This document shows positions 32,401 to 40,159 of a stretch of DNA of 62,978 bases, in pieces. The stretch is from assembly GCA_016190145.1 (NCBI GenBank), contig JACPRD010000026.1, forward strand, positions 1 to 62,978, written 5' to 3'. The notes under the pieces are model-generated. The model saw nothing but the letters and a program-made list of their open reading frames with translations, was not told the origin of the DNA and made no database searches. Numbering within the stretch: the stretch's first letter is position 1; the number at the start of each line of letters is the position of its first letter. The position numbers and the translations under genes were made by a program. Source of the stretch: Planctomycetota bacterium (GTDB taxonomy: Bacteria > Planctomycetota > MHYJ01 > WSZJ01).

Positions 32401-32862
32401 ATGGAGATGAAGAAGTTCCTCCGGGAGATCGACACGTTCAGCGGCCTCACCGACGCCGAGATCGAGAAGGTCGCCGGCATCTGCCGCGACCGGGCGCTTC
32501 AGAAAGGCGAAACCGTCTTCAGCGAGCGCGACCCCGGCGACCGCATCTACCTGATCGAGAGCGGTGCGGTCGAGATCGCCAAAGTGAACGGCGGCGGACG
32601 GCCCTCGCGCATCGCGATCCTCGAGCACGGCGAAATCTTCGGCGAGCTCGGCGTCTTCGAGGACCGACCGCGTTCGGCCGGGGCGGTGGCGATGCGGGAG
32701 TCGAAGGTGAAAGTGATCGAGAAGAAGGATCTTGAAGGGCTTTTCGCGGCGGAGCCGGGGCTGGCGGCGCGGATCCTGCGCGGGCTGCTGAAGAAGACGG
32801 CGTCGCGGCTCCGGCTGGCGGACGAGGCGATTCAGACGCTGATCCGCTCGTTTGATGCGTAG
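32401..32862 (+). CDS. Cyclic-nucleotide-binding domain protein
   Basis: A 153-residue protein that is only a cNMP-binding domain with flanking helices: SGLTDAEIEKVA at the start, GDRIYLIESGAVEI, and the phosphate-binding cassette GEIFGELGVFEDRPRSAGAV (Gly-Glu and Arg-Ser present). It lacks the helix-turn-helix of CRP, so it is not by itself a transcription factor; it may be a regulatory subunit or cAMP sensor that works with a partner. It is divergent from the archease operon. The window's cyclases could make its ligand. Confidence 0.88.
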   Translation: MEMKKFLREIDTFSGLTDAEIEKVAGICRDRALQKGETVFSERDPGDRIYLIESGAVEIAKVNGGGRPSRIAILEHGEIFGELGVFEDRPRSAGAVAMRESKVKVIEKKDLEGLFAAEPGLAARILRGLLKKTASRLRLADEAIQTLIRSFDA

Positions 32863-32919
32863 CCGGGAGGAAAGAGGGGGGCGGTGGTTCGGGGGCGTTG
32901 AGACTCCGGCCGGGGGCGG

Positions 32920-32992
32920 AACTTCAAAGGGCAACTTCAACTTCAAGTAACTTCAAAGGACGAACGGGCAATTTCAAGGGACGACGGCCCGG
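32920..32992. repeat. Array of AACTTCAAAGG units
   Basis: Four to five imperfect copies (AACTTCAAAGGGC, AACTTCAACTTCAAG, AACTTCAAAGGACG, AATTTCAAGGGACG) downstream of the cyclic-nucleotide-binding gene. Same family as 21713-21746. No complementary arm is seen. Confidence 0.55.
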
Positions 32993-33074
32993 CGCGCTGC
33001 AACGAGTAACAAGGCATGGAGGTTTTTCCGGAGCCAACCACCGCGCGCCCCGCCATCCTCCGCGCGGCTTCTCC

Positions 33075-33584
33075 TTACCGCCTCAATCCGGGAAAGTCGT
33101 GCCGCACCTTCAGAATCTTCTCCCGCTCCCGCTTCGCCTCTTCCTCCATCCCCACCTGCTGGCACAGCTCCGCCAGCTCCAGGTGCGCCGCGGCGTTGAA
33201 CGCCTGGCGGTCCCGCGCTTCCAGAAACGCGGAACGCCGCCCGTACCACTCCCGCGCCCACGCCCGGGCCTCCGGCGAAGCCCCGGGGACGAGCGCCTTC
33301 TGCAGGTGCTCCTTGAATTCCAGAGGCAGATGGTCGCGGTGCACCGTCTTCAGGTTGAATTCGGTCCACCGCGCCAGCTCGAGGTGCCCCGCGGGCGTCG
33401 ACAGGTCCGTCCGGTTGCGCACCTGCGTGTAGTCCTCGATCCCCGGCGGCGGCTGCCTGAAGAAGTACGTCCCCCAGACCCCGATGAGAAGCGTCACGAA
33501 CACCACGAGGCCGAGAGAAATCAGGTCGTAGCCGGGGCTGTCGTCGTACGGGCGAAGTGAAGCCGTGCCGATCTTGTCATCCAT
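33075..33584 (-). CDS. Single-pass membrane protein
   Basis: A 169-residue protein. A cytoplasmic N-terminus of about 18 residues, one membrane helix (about 20-42, ISLGLVVFVTLLIGVWGTYF), then an extracytoplasmic helical region with TPR-like character near the end (AAHLELAELCQQVGMEEEAK). Not recognised as a named family. It follows the triple-module gene by 22 bases, so the two are probably expressed and may work together. Confidence 0.7.
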   Translation of the reverse strand: MDDKIGTASLRPYDDSPGYDLISLGLVVFVTLLIGVWGTYFFRQPPPGIEDYTQVRNRTDLSTPAGHLELARWTEFNLKTVHRDHLPLEFKEHLQKALVPGASPEARAWAREWYGRRSAFLEARDRQAFNAAAHLELAELCQQVGMEEEAKREREKILKVRHDFPGLRR

Positions 33585-33606
33585 GCCGTGGGCTCCGGGG
33601 ATCGCT

Positions 33607-35163
33607 CTACTGCCAGTCTTCGGTGGGTTTCACGAGCTGCACCTGAAGCGTGAGCGCCGACATGAAGTCCTTCGGGCCGCCGGCCAGGTGGATCATCTTC
33701 ATCAGAACACCGCGCGACTGCGGGTCCTTGAGCAGGTCGTTGTGGATCAGCTTGAACATGTTCATGACGGGCATGGGAAGGGCGTAGTGCAGCTCCTGGT
33801 ACTGCGCCTTCGAGAGCTGGATGTAGTACTCCTTGCGGATGATCTGGTACCCGACGTTGGGAATCGACTTGACCTTGACTCCCGTTTTCTCCACGTCCTC
33901 CTTCGTCATCTTGATCTCGACCTTGCCCGCGGGCCGGTCGATTTCCTTCTTCCGCCGCTGCGCCGGCGAGAGCGTGGCCGGCGCCTGCGGCGCGGGCGTC
34001 CCCGGCTTCGACGGCGGGGCGCCGGGCTTGCCGGGCGAGAGCGCCGCCGGCTGGCCGGGTCGGGCGGGCGGGGCGACGCCGGGCTGAAGCGGCCTCGCCG
34101 GAGACACGGACGCGGGCTGGCCGGGTTTGACCGGCGGCCTGACCGAGGGCGGCTCGGACTTCTTCGGTCCCGGCCCGACCGGCGCCCGCGCCGAGGCACC
34201 CGGAACCCCGGGCCGCGCCCCCGTCTCCACGGGCGCGGTCGGAATGACCTCGACGTCGTCCACGACCTCCACGTCGTCCGTCACCGTGAGCGGCCGCGGT
34301 CCCGATGGAACAGGAGGCTTTCCCGGAATCCCCGGCTTCACCTGGCTCGGCGGCCCGCCCGGCCTGGCCTGGCTCGGCGGCCCCACCGTCGCCGGCCTCA
34401 CCGCCGGCGGCTTGCTCACCACCTTCTTCGGCGGCTCTACCTTGAGCACCGCATTCTGAATTGCCGTCATCCCGCCGTCGACGCCCCCCAGCAGGTTCAC
34501 CATGTCCTTCAGAATGTCCCGCTCCTCCGGCCGCGTCAGGATCGTGTCGTTGATCAGCCGGAAAATGGAGGCGTTCTGCCCGGGAAGCGCATAAAAGAGG
34601 TCCTCGTACCGCGCCACGCCCATGTCCAGCGCCGTCGAGCCGCAGGAAATCTTCACCCGCTTCCCGGTCTCCGCGACCTGCACCACCACCGGCGGCGGCG
34701 GCCGCTTCTCGTACCGCTTCGTCACCTCCCCCGTCGGCGCCGGCGGTGCCGCATGGATGGAGGGCGCCGTGATCTCGAACGGGATCTGCTCCTCGGTCGG
34801 CAGCTTGGACACGGGGACGGGCTCCGGGGGCTTCGGCGCCGCGGGTGCCGGCGCCGGGGGCGCGGCCGGCGTCGCAGGCCCCGCCACCGCAGGCACGTCG
34901 CCTTCCTTGGGAGGAAGCGCCTGGACCATCTCCTGCAGCCTCGCCATGGCGGGCTCGACGCCGCCGTTGGCTTCGATCAGAAAGTGCAGGATCGCGCAGT
35001 CGTCCGCTTCCGTCAGGATCGTGCCGTTCAGGAGCATGTAGAGGTTCGCGGGCTCCTGCGGCAGGGCATAGAAGATGTCTTCGTACTGCGCGGGTGTGAG
35101 GTCCAGGTAGACCTCCTCGTCCTCCCCCAGTCGAAAGCCCGCCGCCGTTCGTTCCAGCCGCAT
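33607..35163 (-). CDS. Protein with three copies of an unrecognised YALP module joined by Pro-rich linkers
   Basis: A 518-residue protein without signal or membrane segments. One module of about 60-70 residues occurs three times: residues about 15-80 (PAQYEDIFYALP ... ILTEADDCAILHFLIEANGG), 175-240 (VARYEDLFYALP ... ILTRPEERDILKDMVNLLGG) and 440-505 (KAQYQELHYALP ... LLKDPQSRGVLMKMIHLAGG). Shared core: Yxx(I/L)xYALP, about ten residues, (L/I/M)(Y/F)xLI/LN, then (D/E)xxxIL and a final GG. Linkers of about 95 and 200 residues are rich in Pro, Ala and Gly. I know no family with this core. Translated 22 bases before the membrane protein at 33075-33584. Confidence 0.75.
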   Translation of the reverse strand: MRLERTAAGFRLGEDEEVYLDLTPAQYEDIFYALPQEPANLYMLLNGTILTEADDCAILHFLIEANGGVEPAMARLQEMVQALPPKEGDVPAVAGPATPAAPPAPAPAAPKPPEPVPVSKLPTEEQIPFEITAPSIHAAPPAPTGEVTKRYEKRPPPPVVVQVAETGKRVKISCGSTALDMGVARYEDLFYALPGQNASIFRLINDTILTRPEERDILKDMVNLLGGVDGGMTAIQNAVLKVEPPKKVVSKPPAVRPATVGPPSQARPGGPPSQVKPGIPGKPPVPSGPRPLTVTDDVEVVDDVEVIPTAPVETGARPGVPGASARAPVGPGPKKSEPPSVRPPVKPGQPASVSPARPLQPGVAPPARPGQPAALSPGKPGAPPSKPGTPAPQAPATLSPAQRRKKEIDRPAGKVEIKMTKEDVEKTGVKVKSIPNVGYQIIRKEYYIQLSKAQYQELHYALPMPVMNMFKLIHNDLLKDPQSRGVLMKMIHLAGGPKDFMSALTLQVQLVKPTEDWQ

Positions 35164-35240
35164 CCATCCCTCTTAACGGTTCCGGCAGCCGGAGTCAATG
35201 AGTTACGCCCTGTTATTGTCCAGCGGCCCGAGGGGCGGGG

Positions 35241-35332
35241 ACCGGTAACCAGTGGCCAGTGGCCAGTGACCAGGTACCAGTGGCCGGTGGCCAGGGCGGG
35301 TGGTCACTGGCAACTGGCCACTGGCAACTGGC
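35241..35332. repeat. Inverted repeat of CCAGTGGCCAGTGACC units
   Basis: Left arm CCAGTGGCCAGTGGCC-type units, right arm GGTCACTGGCAACTGGCC-type units, partly complementary. Same motif family as 61588-61683. It fills the gap between the FliL-like gene's end and the triple-module gene. Confidence 0.7.
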
Positions 35333-35336
35333 CCTC

Positions 35337-35768
35337 CTACTCCGCCGGGCGGTTGGGCAGCACGACCTCGACCACGAATGGACCCCCCAGGATCCCGTTG
35401 ACTTCCTCACGGATCTGGCGCGAGAGGGAGCCGGTGCCCTCACCTTTGTCGATCACCGAGAAATGCATCCGGCTCAGGATCCCCTGTACCGCGTCCAGGA
35501 TCCGCGGTCGGTGAAACTCCAGCAGCCGCCGCACCTCCTCCTCGTGGCGCTTCCGAATGCGGAATTCCGGCTGCACGTGGCGCAGGACGCGCGCGTTGTG
35601 GTCTGGCGGCATGCTCACCGTGTGGTCCACGCGCTCGAATGGAATCAGCAGCGTTTCGTCCCCGCGCGCCTCCTGCCGGATCGCCCACCCGCGCCACGCG
35701 ACGGCTGCGACAGGGCCGCCGAGGAGGATCGCCAGCGCCACGGCCGCCAGGAAGGAACGCGTCTTCAT
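35337..35768 (-). CDS. FliL-like protein
   Basis: A 143-residue protein with an N-terminal signal anchor (FLAAVALAILLGGPVAAVA) followed by a domain like FliL: FERVDHTVSMP, RVLRHVQPEFRI, EVRRLLEFHRPRILDAVQGIL, LSRQIREEVNGIL and VVEVVLPN. FliL helps the flagellar stator, but related domains occur in non-flagellar proteins and no flagellar gene is in the window, so motility cannot be inferred. The end abuts a CCAGTGGCC repeat. Confidence 0.55.
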   Translation of the reverse strand: MKTRSFLAAVALAILLGGPVAAVAWRGWAIRQEARGDETLLIPFERVDHTVSMPPDHNARVLRHVQPEFRIRKRHEEEVRRLLEFHRPRILDAVQGILSRMHFSVIDKGEGTGSLSRQIREEVNGILGGPFVVEVVLPNRPAE

Positions 35769-35812
35769 GTGTCTATTGTATCGGCAGCAAGGGGGGGCCT
35801 TCTCATGGAAGA

Positions 35813-35963
35813 AGCCATAAGCGGTGCGCTTCGCGGGCCACATCAAGCGGCGTGGACTTCAGTGTTCCCGGGCACACGGTGGCCCGGGAACACTGAAGTC
35901 CCCTGCGCCCGGTGTGGCGCGCGAAGCGCGCCGCTTATGGCTTATGGCTTCTGGCTTATGGCT
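35813..35963. repeat. Branched palindromic element, copy 3
   Basis: Left outer arm short (AGCCATAAGCGG), right outer arm with several CTTATGGCTT units. Side hairpins GGTGCGC-TTC-GCGGGCC and GGCGCGC-GAA-GCGCGCC. Central 19-bp perfect stem GGACTTCAGTGTTCCCGGG (35854-35872) with 35883-35901. Compared with copy 1, the tenth stem pair is T-A instead of A-T and one side-arm pair is G-C instead of C-G. Confidence 0.9.
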
Positions 35964-35992
35964 GCCTTCCCCCCCCACCATCCACCTCATGC

Positions 35993-35998
35993 TACATT
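35993..35998 (+). promoter_or_regulatory. Extended minus-10 (TGCTACATT) before the MFS gene
   Basis: TACATT, then CCCGCCCCC, then ATG at 36008, matching the arrangement before the gene at 32401. Confidence 0.45.
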
Positions 35999-36007
35999 CC
36001 CGCCCCC

Positions 36008-37309
36008 ATGCACTCACCACGCCTCGTCCTCGCCGTCCTCTTCTTCATCAATTTCCTTAACTACACAGACCGATACATTCTCTCTGCCGTCCTCGGCCCC
36101 GTCGCCGCCGACCTCGGCCTGAGCCCGCCCCAGCAGGGCTTCCTCGCCACCGCCTTCACCCTGGGCTACATGTTCAGCGCCCCCATCGTCGGCAACTTCG
36201 CCGACCGCTGGACCCGCCCGCGCCTCGTCGCCGTCTGCTGCGCCCTTTGGAGCCTCGCCACCCTCGCCTCCGGCCTCGCCGCGGGCTACAAGTCGCTCCT
36301 TCTCGCGCGCGTGATGATCGGGGTCGGGGAAGCGGGTTACCTGGCGATCGGGCCGACGCTCATCGCCGACTACTTTTCGAAGCAGGCGCGCGGCAAGGCG
36401 CTCGCCGTGTTCTACACGGGGGTGCCGATCGGAAGCGCCTGCGGCTACGTCCTCGGCGGGCTGCTCCCGGGACTCCATGCCGGCACGGCGGCGCTCGGCT
36501 GGCGCGGCTCCTTCATGGTCGTCGCCCTCCCCGGCCTCCTCGCCGCCGTCGCCGCCTGGTTCGTCGTCGACCCGCCGCGCGGCCAGATGGACCTCGATTT
36601 CGCCGGTCACGGGCCCCTTCCCCGCAGCGGCACCGTCTGGGAACAGCTCGCCCTCTTCCGCAACCGCACGTTCCTGCTCGTCACGGTCGCGCTGACCGGC
36701 ATCGCATTCGCCACGGTGCCGCTCCTGCACTGGCTTCCCCAGTATTTCGACGAAGTCAAGGGCGTCCCCCTGAAGAAGGCGAACGTGATGATCGGGGCGA
36801 CCCTCATCCTGCCGGGGATCATCGGGACGCTTCTCGGCGGCTGGCTGGGGGACCGGCTCTCGAAACGAATTCCAGGGGGCTACCTGATCGTCGCCGCCGC
36901 CGGCCTCCTGGGAGGCGTCCTGTTCCTGCGCCTCGCGATCGCCGCTTCCGCCGGCTGGATCTACCTGCCCGCGCTTTTCTTCGGCGTCCTCTGTTTCATG
37001 GCCTGCACCCCGACGCTCAACGCGACGATTGCGAACATCAGCGCGCCGAACGCGCGCGCGATGGCCTACGCGACCGTCATCTTCTGCATGCACGCCCTCG
37101 GCGATACCGCTTCGCCGCCGCTGTTCGGCAAGATCATCGAGCGCGGCGACCTTTACACGGCGTTCCTCTGGATGCCGGTGCCGCTGATCGTCGCCGCCGT
37201 GGCGTGCCTCGTGGGCGTCGTCACGATCCGCCGGGACATGGAGCGGACGGAGGCGCGCGTGACGCAGATGATCCGCAGGCAGACCGACCCGCCCCGGGCG
37301 GCGCGGTAG
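36008..37309 (+). CDS. Spinster-type MFS transporter
   Basis: A 433-residue transporter with about twelve membrane helices. The first helix carries NFLNYTDRYILSAVLG, the mark of the Spinster/lipid-transporter group of the major facilitator superfamily; the second-to-third loop carries GNFADRWTRPRLV, the MFS motif A; a repeat of it, GGWLGDRLSKRI, lies in the second half. Substrate unknown; Spinster homologues carry sphingolipids, lysophospholipids or aromatic acids. The ATG was chosen because a minus-10 box ends nine bases upstream and the upstream frame is repeat DNA. Confidence 0.88.
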   Translation: MHSPRLVLAVLFFINFLNYTDRYILSAVLGPVAADLGLSPPQQGFLATAFTLGYMFSAPIVGNFADRWTRPRLVAVCCALWSLATLASGLAAGYKSLLLARVMIGVGEAGYLAIGPTLIADYFSKQARGKALAVFYTGVPIGSACGYVLGGLLPGLHAGTAALGWRGSFMVVALPGLLAAVAAWFVVDPPRGQMDLDFAGHGPLPRSGTVWEQLALFRNRTFLLVTVALTGIAFATVPLLHWLPQYFDEVKGVPLKKANVMIGATLILPGIIGTLLGGWLGDRLSKRIPGGYLIVAAAGLLGGVLFLRLAIAASAGWIYLPALFFGVLCFMACTPTLNATIANISAPNARAMAYATVIFCMHALGDTASPPLFGKIIERGDLYTAFLWMPVPLIVAAVACLVGVVTIRRDMERTEARVTQMIRRQTDPPRAAR

Positions 37310-37387
37310 CGCGGCGCCCCGGAACGGCGAACCTTCTCCGTCTCTTCCGCGTTAAGATCGCACCCCCCCCAGCGCCCGGGAGTCCTC

Positions 37388-38371
37388 GTGCCGCAGATTC
37401 TGGTCGAGAACCTCGTGAAAACCTTCCGCGTCGCCGAGCGGCGGCCCGGCCTCGCGGGCGCCTTCGCGGGCCTCTTCTCCCGAAAACACCGCACCGTCCG
37501 CGCGATCGACGGCGTCTCGTTCTCGATCGAGGCGGGCGAGCTCATCGGCTACATCGGCCCGAACGGCGCGGGGAAGTCGACTACCGTCAAAGCCCTCTCC
37601 GGCATCCTCGTGCCCGACTCCGGCCGCTGCGAAATCCTCGGCCGCACCCCGTGGAAGGACCGCGTCGCCCACGTCGCGCGCATCGGCGTCGTCTTCGGCC
37701 AGCGCACCCAGCTCTGGTGGGACCTGCCGGTCACGGAGTCGTTCGAACTGCTGCGCGACATCTACCGCGTGCCCGCGGAGGACTTCCTGAAGCGCCGCGA
37801 CGAGCTCGTCGCGCTCCTCGGCCTCGGCCCCGTCCTCGACACGCCAGCCCGCCAGCTCTCCCTCGGCCAGCGCATGCGCTGCGACCTCGCCGCGGCTCTC
37901 CTCCACGCCCCGCCCATCCTCTTCCTCGACGAACCCACCATCGGCCTCGACGCGTCCGCGAAGCTCGCGGTGCGGGACTTCGTGAAGCGGCTGAACCGCG
38001 AGCGCGGCGTGACGGTGATCCTGACGACGCACGACATGGACGACATTGAGGCGCTGTGCGAGCGTGTGATGGTGATCGCGGACGGGCGGATCCTCTCGGA
38101 CGGGACGCTGGCGAAGCTGCGGCAGTCGGTGACGCGCGAGCGCTGGCTGACGCTGGATCTCGTCGAGGAGAAAGGGGCGATCGAGGATCCGGACGCCCGC
38201 GTCGTGGAGCGCGACGGCCTCCGCGTCCGCCTTGCTTTCGACCCCGAAAAAGTCTCGCCCGCCGTGCTCGTCGCGCGCATTGCCGCGCGCCACCCGGTGC
38301 GCGACCTGTTCGTGGAAAACCCGCCGATCGAGGCGATCGTCGCGCGCCTCTACGGGGAGCTGAAACCGTGA
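37388..38371 (+). CDS. ABC-2-type exporter ATPase (COG4586 group)
   Basis: A 327-residue ATPase starting at GTG. Walker A GPNGAGKST (about residue 58), the group-specific VVFGQRTQLWWDLPVTESF, signature LSLGQRMRCDLAAALL, Walker B ILFLDEPTIGLD and switch TTHDMDD. The C-terminal 90 residues form a regulatory tail. This ATPase type pairs with two different permeases encoded downstream (38368 and 39223). Known relatives export viologens or antibiotics; the substrate here is unknown. Overlaps the next gene by four bases (GTGA). Confidence 0.92.
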   Translation: MPQILVENLVKTFRVAERRPGLAGAFAGLFSRKHRTVRAIDGVSFSIEAGELIGYIGPNGAGKSTTVKALSGILVPDSGRCEILGRTPWKDRVAHVARIGVVFGQRTQLWWDLPVTESFELLRDIYRVPAEDFLKRRDELVALLGLGPVLDTPARQLSLGQRMRCDLAAALLHAPPILFLDEPTIGLDASAKLAVRDFVKRLNRERGVTVILTTHDMDDIEALCERVMVIADGRILSDGTLAKLRQSVTRERWLTLDLVEEKGAIEDPDARVVERDGLRVRLAFDPEKVSPAVLVARIAARHPVRDLFVENPPIEAIVARLYGELKP

Positions 38372-39159
38372 CCCCGTATCTCGCCGTCGTCTCCGCCCGC
38401 TTCCGCGTCCTCCTCCAGTACCGCGCCGCCGCGTTCGCGGGCGTCGTCACCCAGACGTTCTTCGGCTTCGTCCGCCTCGCCATCCTCCTCGCCTTCTTCC
38501 GCGCCGCCTCCGGCCCCCAGCCCATGACCCCCGCCGACCTCCCCGCCTACATCTGGCTCGGCCAGGCGATGTTCCAGATGGTCCCCTGGTCCCTCGACCG
38601 CGAAGTCGCCGCCCTCGTGCGCACCGGGGGAGTCTCCTACGAGCTCCTCCGCCCCGTCGATCTCTACAACCAGTGGTTCGCGCGCGCTCTCGCCCTCCGC
38701 ACCGCCCCCGTCCTCCTGCGCGCCCTCCCGATGGTCGTCCTCGCCGCCGCCTTCTTCGGCCTCGGCCCGCCCCCGTCCGCCGCGAGCGGGCTCGCCTTCG
38801 CCGCCTCCGTCGCCGCCGCCCTCCTCCTCTCCTGCGCGCTCACCGTCCTCCTCAACGTCACGCTCATGTGGACGCTCTCGGGTGAAGGGGTCTCCCAGCT
38901 CGTCCTCGTCACCGTGATCGTCTTCAGCGGCCTCGTCATCCCGCTTCCATTCTTTCCCGACTGGTTCCAGCCCGTCGTGACCGCGCTCCCGTTCGCCGGC
39001 CTGATGGACACGCCGCTGCGTCTCTACACGGGCAACATCCCCGCGACCGACGCCGTCGCATTCCTCACCCGCCAGGTGGCGTGGACGCTCGCCCTCGTCC
39101 TTGCAGGTCGTGCTTTGCTCGCCCGCGGCACCCGTCGCCTCGTGATCCACGGAGGCTGA
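38368..39159 (+). CDS. ABC-2-type permease 1 (COG4587 group)
   Basis: A 263-residue membrane protein with about six helices, starting at GTG inside the ATPase stop codon. N-terminal YLAVVSARFRVLLQYRAAAFAG-like cytoplasmic segment (key residues FRVLLQYR), GLVIPLPFFPDWFQPVV near the C-terminus, and an RPVD motif (LLRPVDLYNQW). First of two dissimilar permeases served by the same ATPase. Confidence 0.85.
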   Translation: MTPYLAVVSARFRVLLQYRAAAFAGVVTQTFFGFVRLAILLAFFRAASGPQPMTPADLPAYIWLGQAMFQMVPWSLDREVAALVRTGGVSYELLRPVDLYNQWFARALALRTAPVLLRALPMVVLAAAFFGLGPPPSAASGLAFAASVAAALLLSCALTVLLNVTLMWTLSGEGVSQLVLVTVIVFSGLVIPLPFFPDWFQPVVTALPFAGLMDTPLRLYTGNIPATDAVAFLTRQVAWTLALVLAGRALLARGTRRLVIHGG

Positions 39160-39169
39160 TTTGACCCTC

Positions 39170-39201
39170 AACGCCGAACCCCGAACGCCGAACTCCGAAC
39201 C
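39170..39201. repeat. CGAACGCCGAAC motif array upstream of permease 2
   Basis: Three to four ACGCCGAAC/ACTCCGAAC units end 21 bases before the permease 2 ATG. Related arrays precede genes at 41367, 52559 and 58646, always on the coding strand. Confidence 0.55.
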
Positions 39202-39222
39202 CGCCCGCGAGAAAGCCACCCG

Positions 39223-39990
39223 ATGATCGTCAAACTCCTCGCCGCCTCCCTCCGCGCGAACCTCCACTACCGCGCCAGCTTCTTCATGCAGACCGTCGCC
39301 GCGGCTTTGATCACCTGCGTCGAGTTCCTCGGCATCTGGGCGCTGTTCTCCCGCTTCGGCTCCCTCCCCGGCTGGTCCCTCCCCGAAGTCGCCCTCTTCT
39401 ACGGCCTCATCAACACCGCCTTCGCCCTCACCGACCTTTTCTCCCGCGGCTTCGACATGTTCGCCGACACCCTCCGCGTCGGCGATTTCGACCGCGTCCT
39501 CCTCCGCCCCCGCGCCGCGGCCCTTCAGATCGCCGGCCAGGACCTCCGCCTCCGCCCCCTCGGCCGCCTCGCCCAGGGCGCCGTCATCCTCGCCTGGGCC
39601 GCCGCGCACGTCGCCTGGACTCCCGACCGGGCCGCGCTCGCCGCCCTCTCCCTCGCGGGCTCCTTCTGTCTCTTCTATGGCCTCCTCGTGTTCCAGGCCA
39701 CGATCGCCTTCTGGACGATCGACTCCCTCGAGATGATGAACTCCCTCACCTACGGCGGCGTCTACGCGGGCGGCTACCCGCTGGACATCTACCCGCTCTG
39801 GTTCCGGAGGACGTTCACGTTCGCGGTGCCGCTCGCGTGCGTGAACTGGTACCCGGTGCTGGCGATTCTCGGAAGGGAAGTCCCGCCCGCCGCGGCCTGG
39901 CTCGCGCCGCTGGCGGGACCCGCGTTCCTTGGGATCGCGCTCATGGCGTGGAGGGTAGGCGTGGGGAGATACGCGTCGACGGGGAACTGA
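39223..39990 (+). CDS. ABC-2-type permease 2 (COG3694 group)
   Basis: A 255-residue membrane protein with about six helices. LRANLHYRASFF at the start, LFSRGFDMFADTLRVGDFDRVLLRP (family mark; key residues GDFDRVLLRP), and the C-terminal segment VYAGGYPLDIYP followed by VNWYPVLAIL. It completes the exporter with the genes at 37388 and 38368. A repeat array separates it from permease 1. Confidence 0.85.
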   Translation: MIVKLLAASLRANLHYRASFFMQTVAAALITCVEFLGIWALFSRFGSLPGWSLPEVALFYGLINTAFALTDLFSRGFDMFADTLRVGDFDRVLLRPRAAALQIAGQDLRLRPLGRLAQGAVILAWAAAHVAWTPDRAALAALSLAGSFCLFYGLLVFQATIAFWTIDSLEMMNSLTYGGVYAGGYPLDIYPLWFRRTFTFAVPLACVNWYPVLAILGREVPPAAAWLAPLAGPAFLGIALMAWRVGVGRYASTGN

Positions 39991-40010
39991 AAGTCTCTGG
40001 CGGATTTCTA

Positions 40011-40117
40011 GCCACGAAAAGGCACAAAAGGCACATAGAAGAAAACTCGGGCGAATGCGGACGGTGGAATGCCGAGGTTCTCATATCAATTATGTGCCTT
40101 CTGTGCCTTTTCGTGGC
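40011..40117. repeat. Inverted repeat GCCACGAAAAGGCACAAAAGG, copy 1
   Basis: 27-base arms (40011-40037 and 40091-40117) pair with a single mismatch. The enclosed sequence contains GGCGAATGCGGA, also found inside copy 2 (41127-41237). It fills the converging gap after permease 2. Confidence 0.85.
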
Positions 40118-40159
40118 CATCAGGCAGCCCCCGGCCCCGCCGTTTGCGCCCCGGCCCGC

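Noticed and set aside
35337..35768. FliL-like gene as evidence of a flagellar locus.
   Set aside because: No other flagellar, chemotaxis or stator gene is in the window.
27715..36000. Short reading frames with recurring peptides such as LIAYGLWLMA in several gaps.
   Set aside because: They are translations of the branched palindrome and its AGCCATAAGC arms in different frames and strands, not a protein family.
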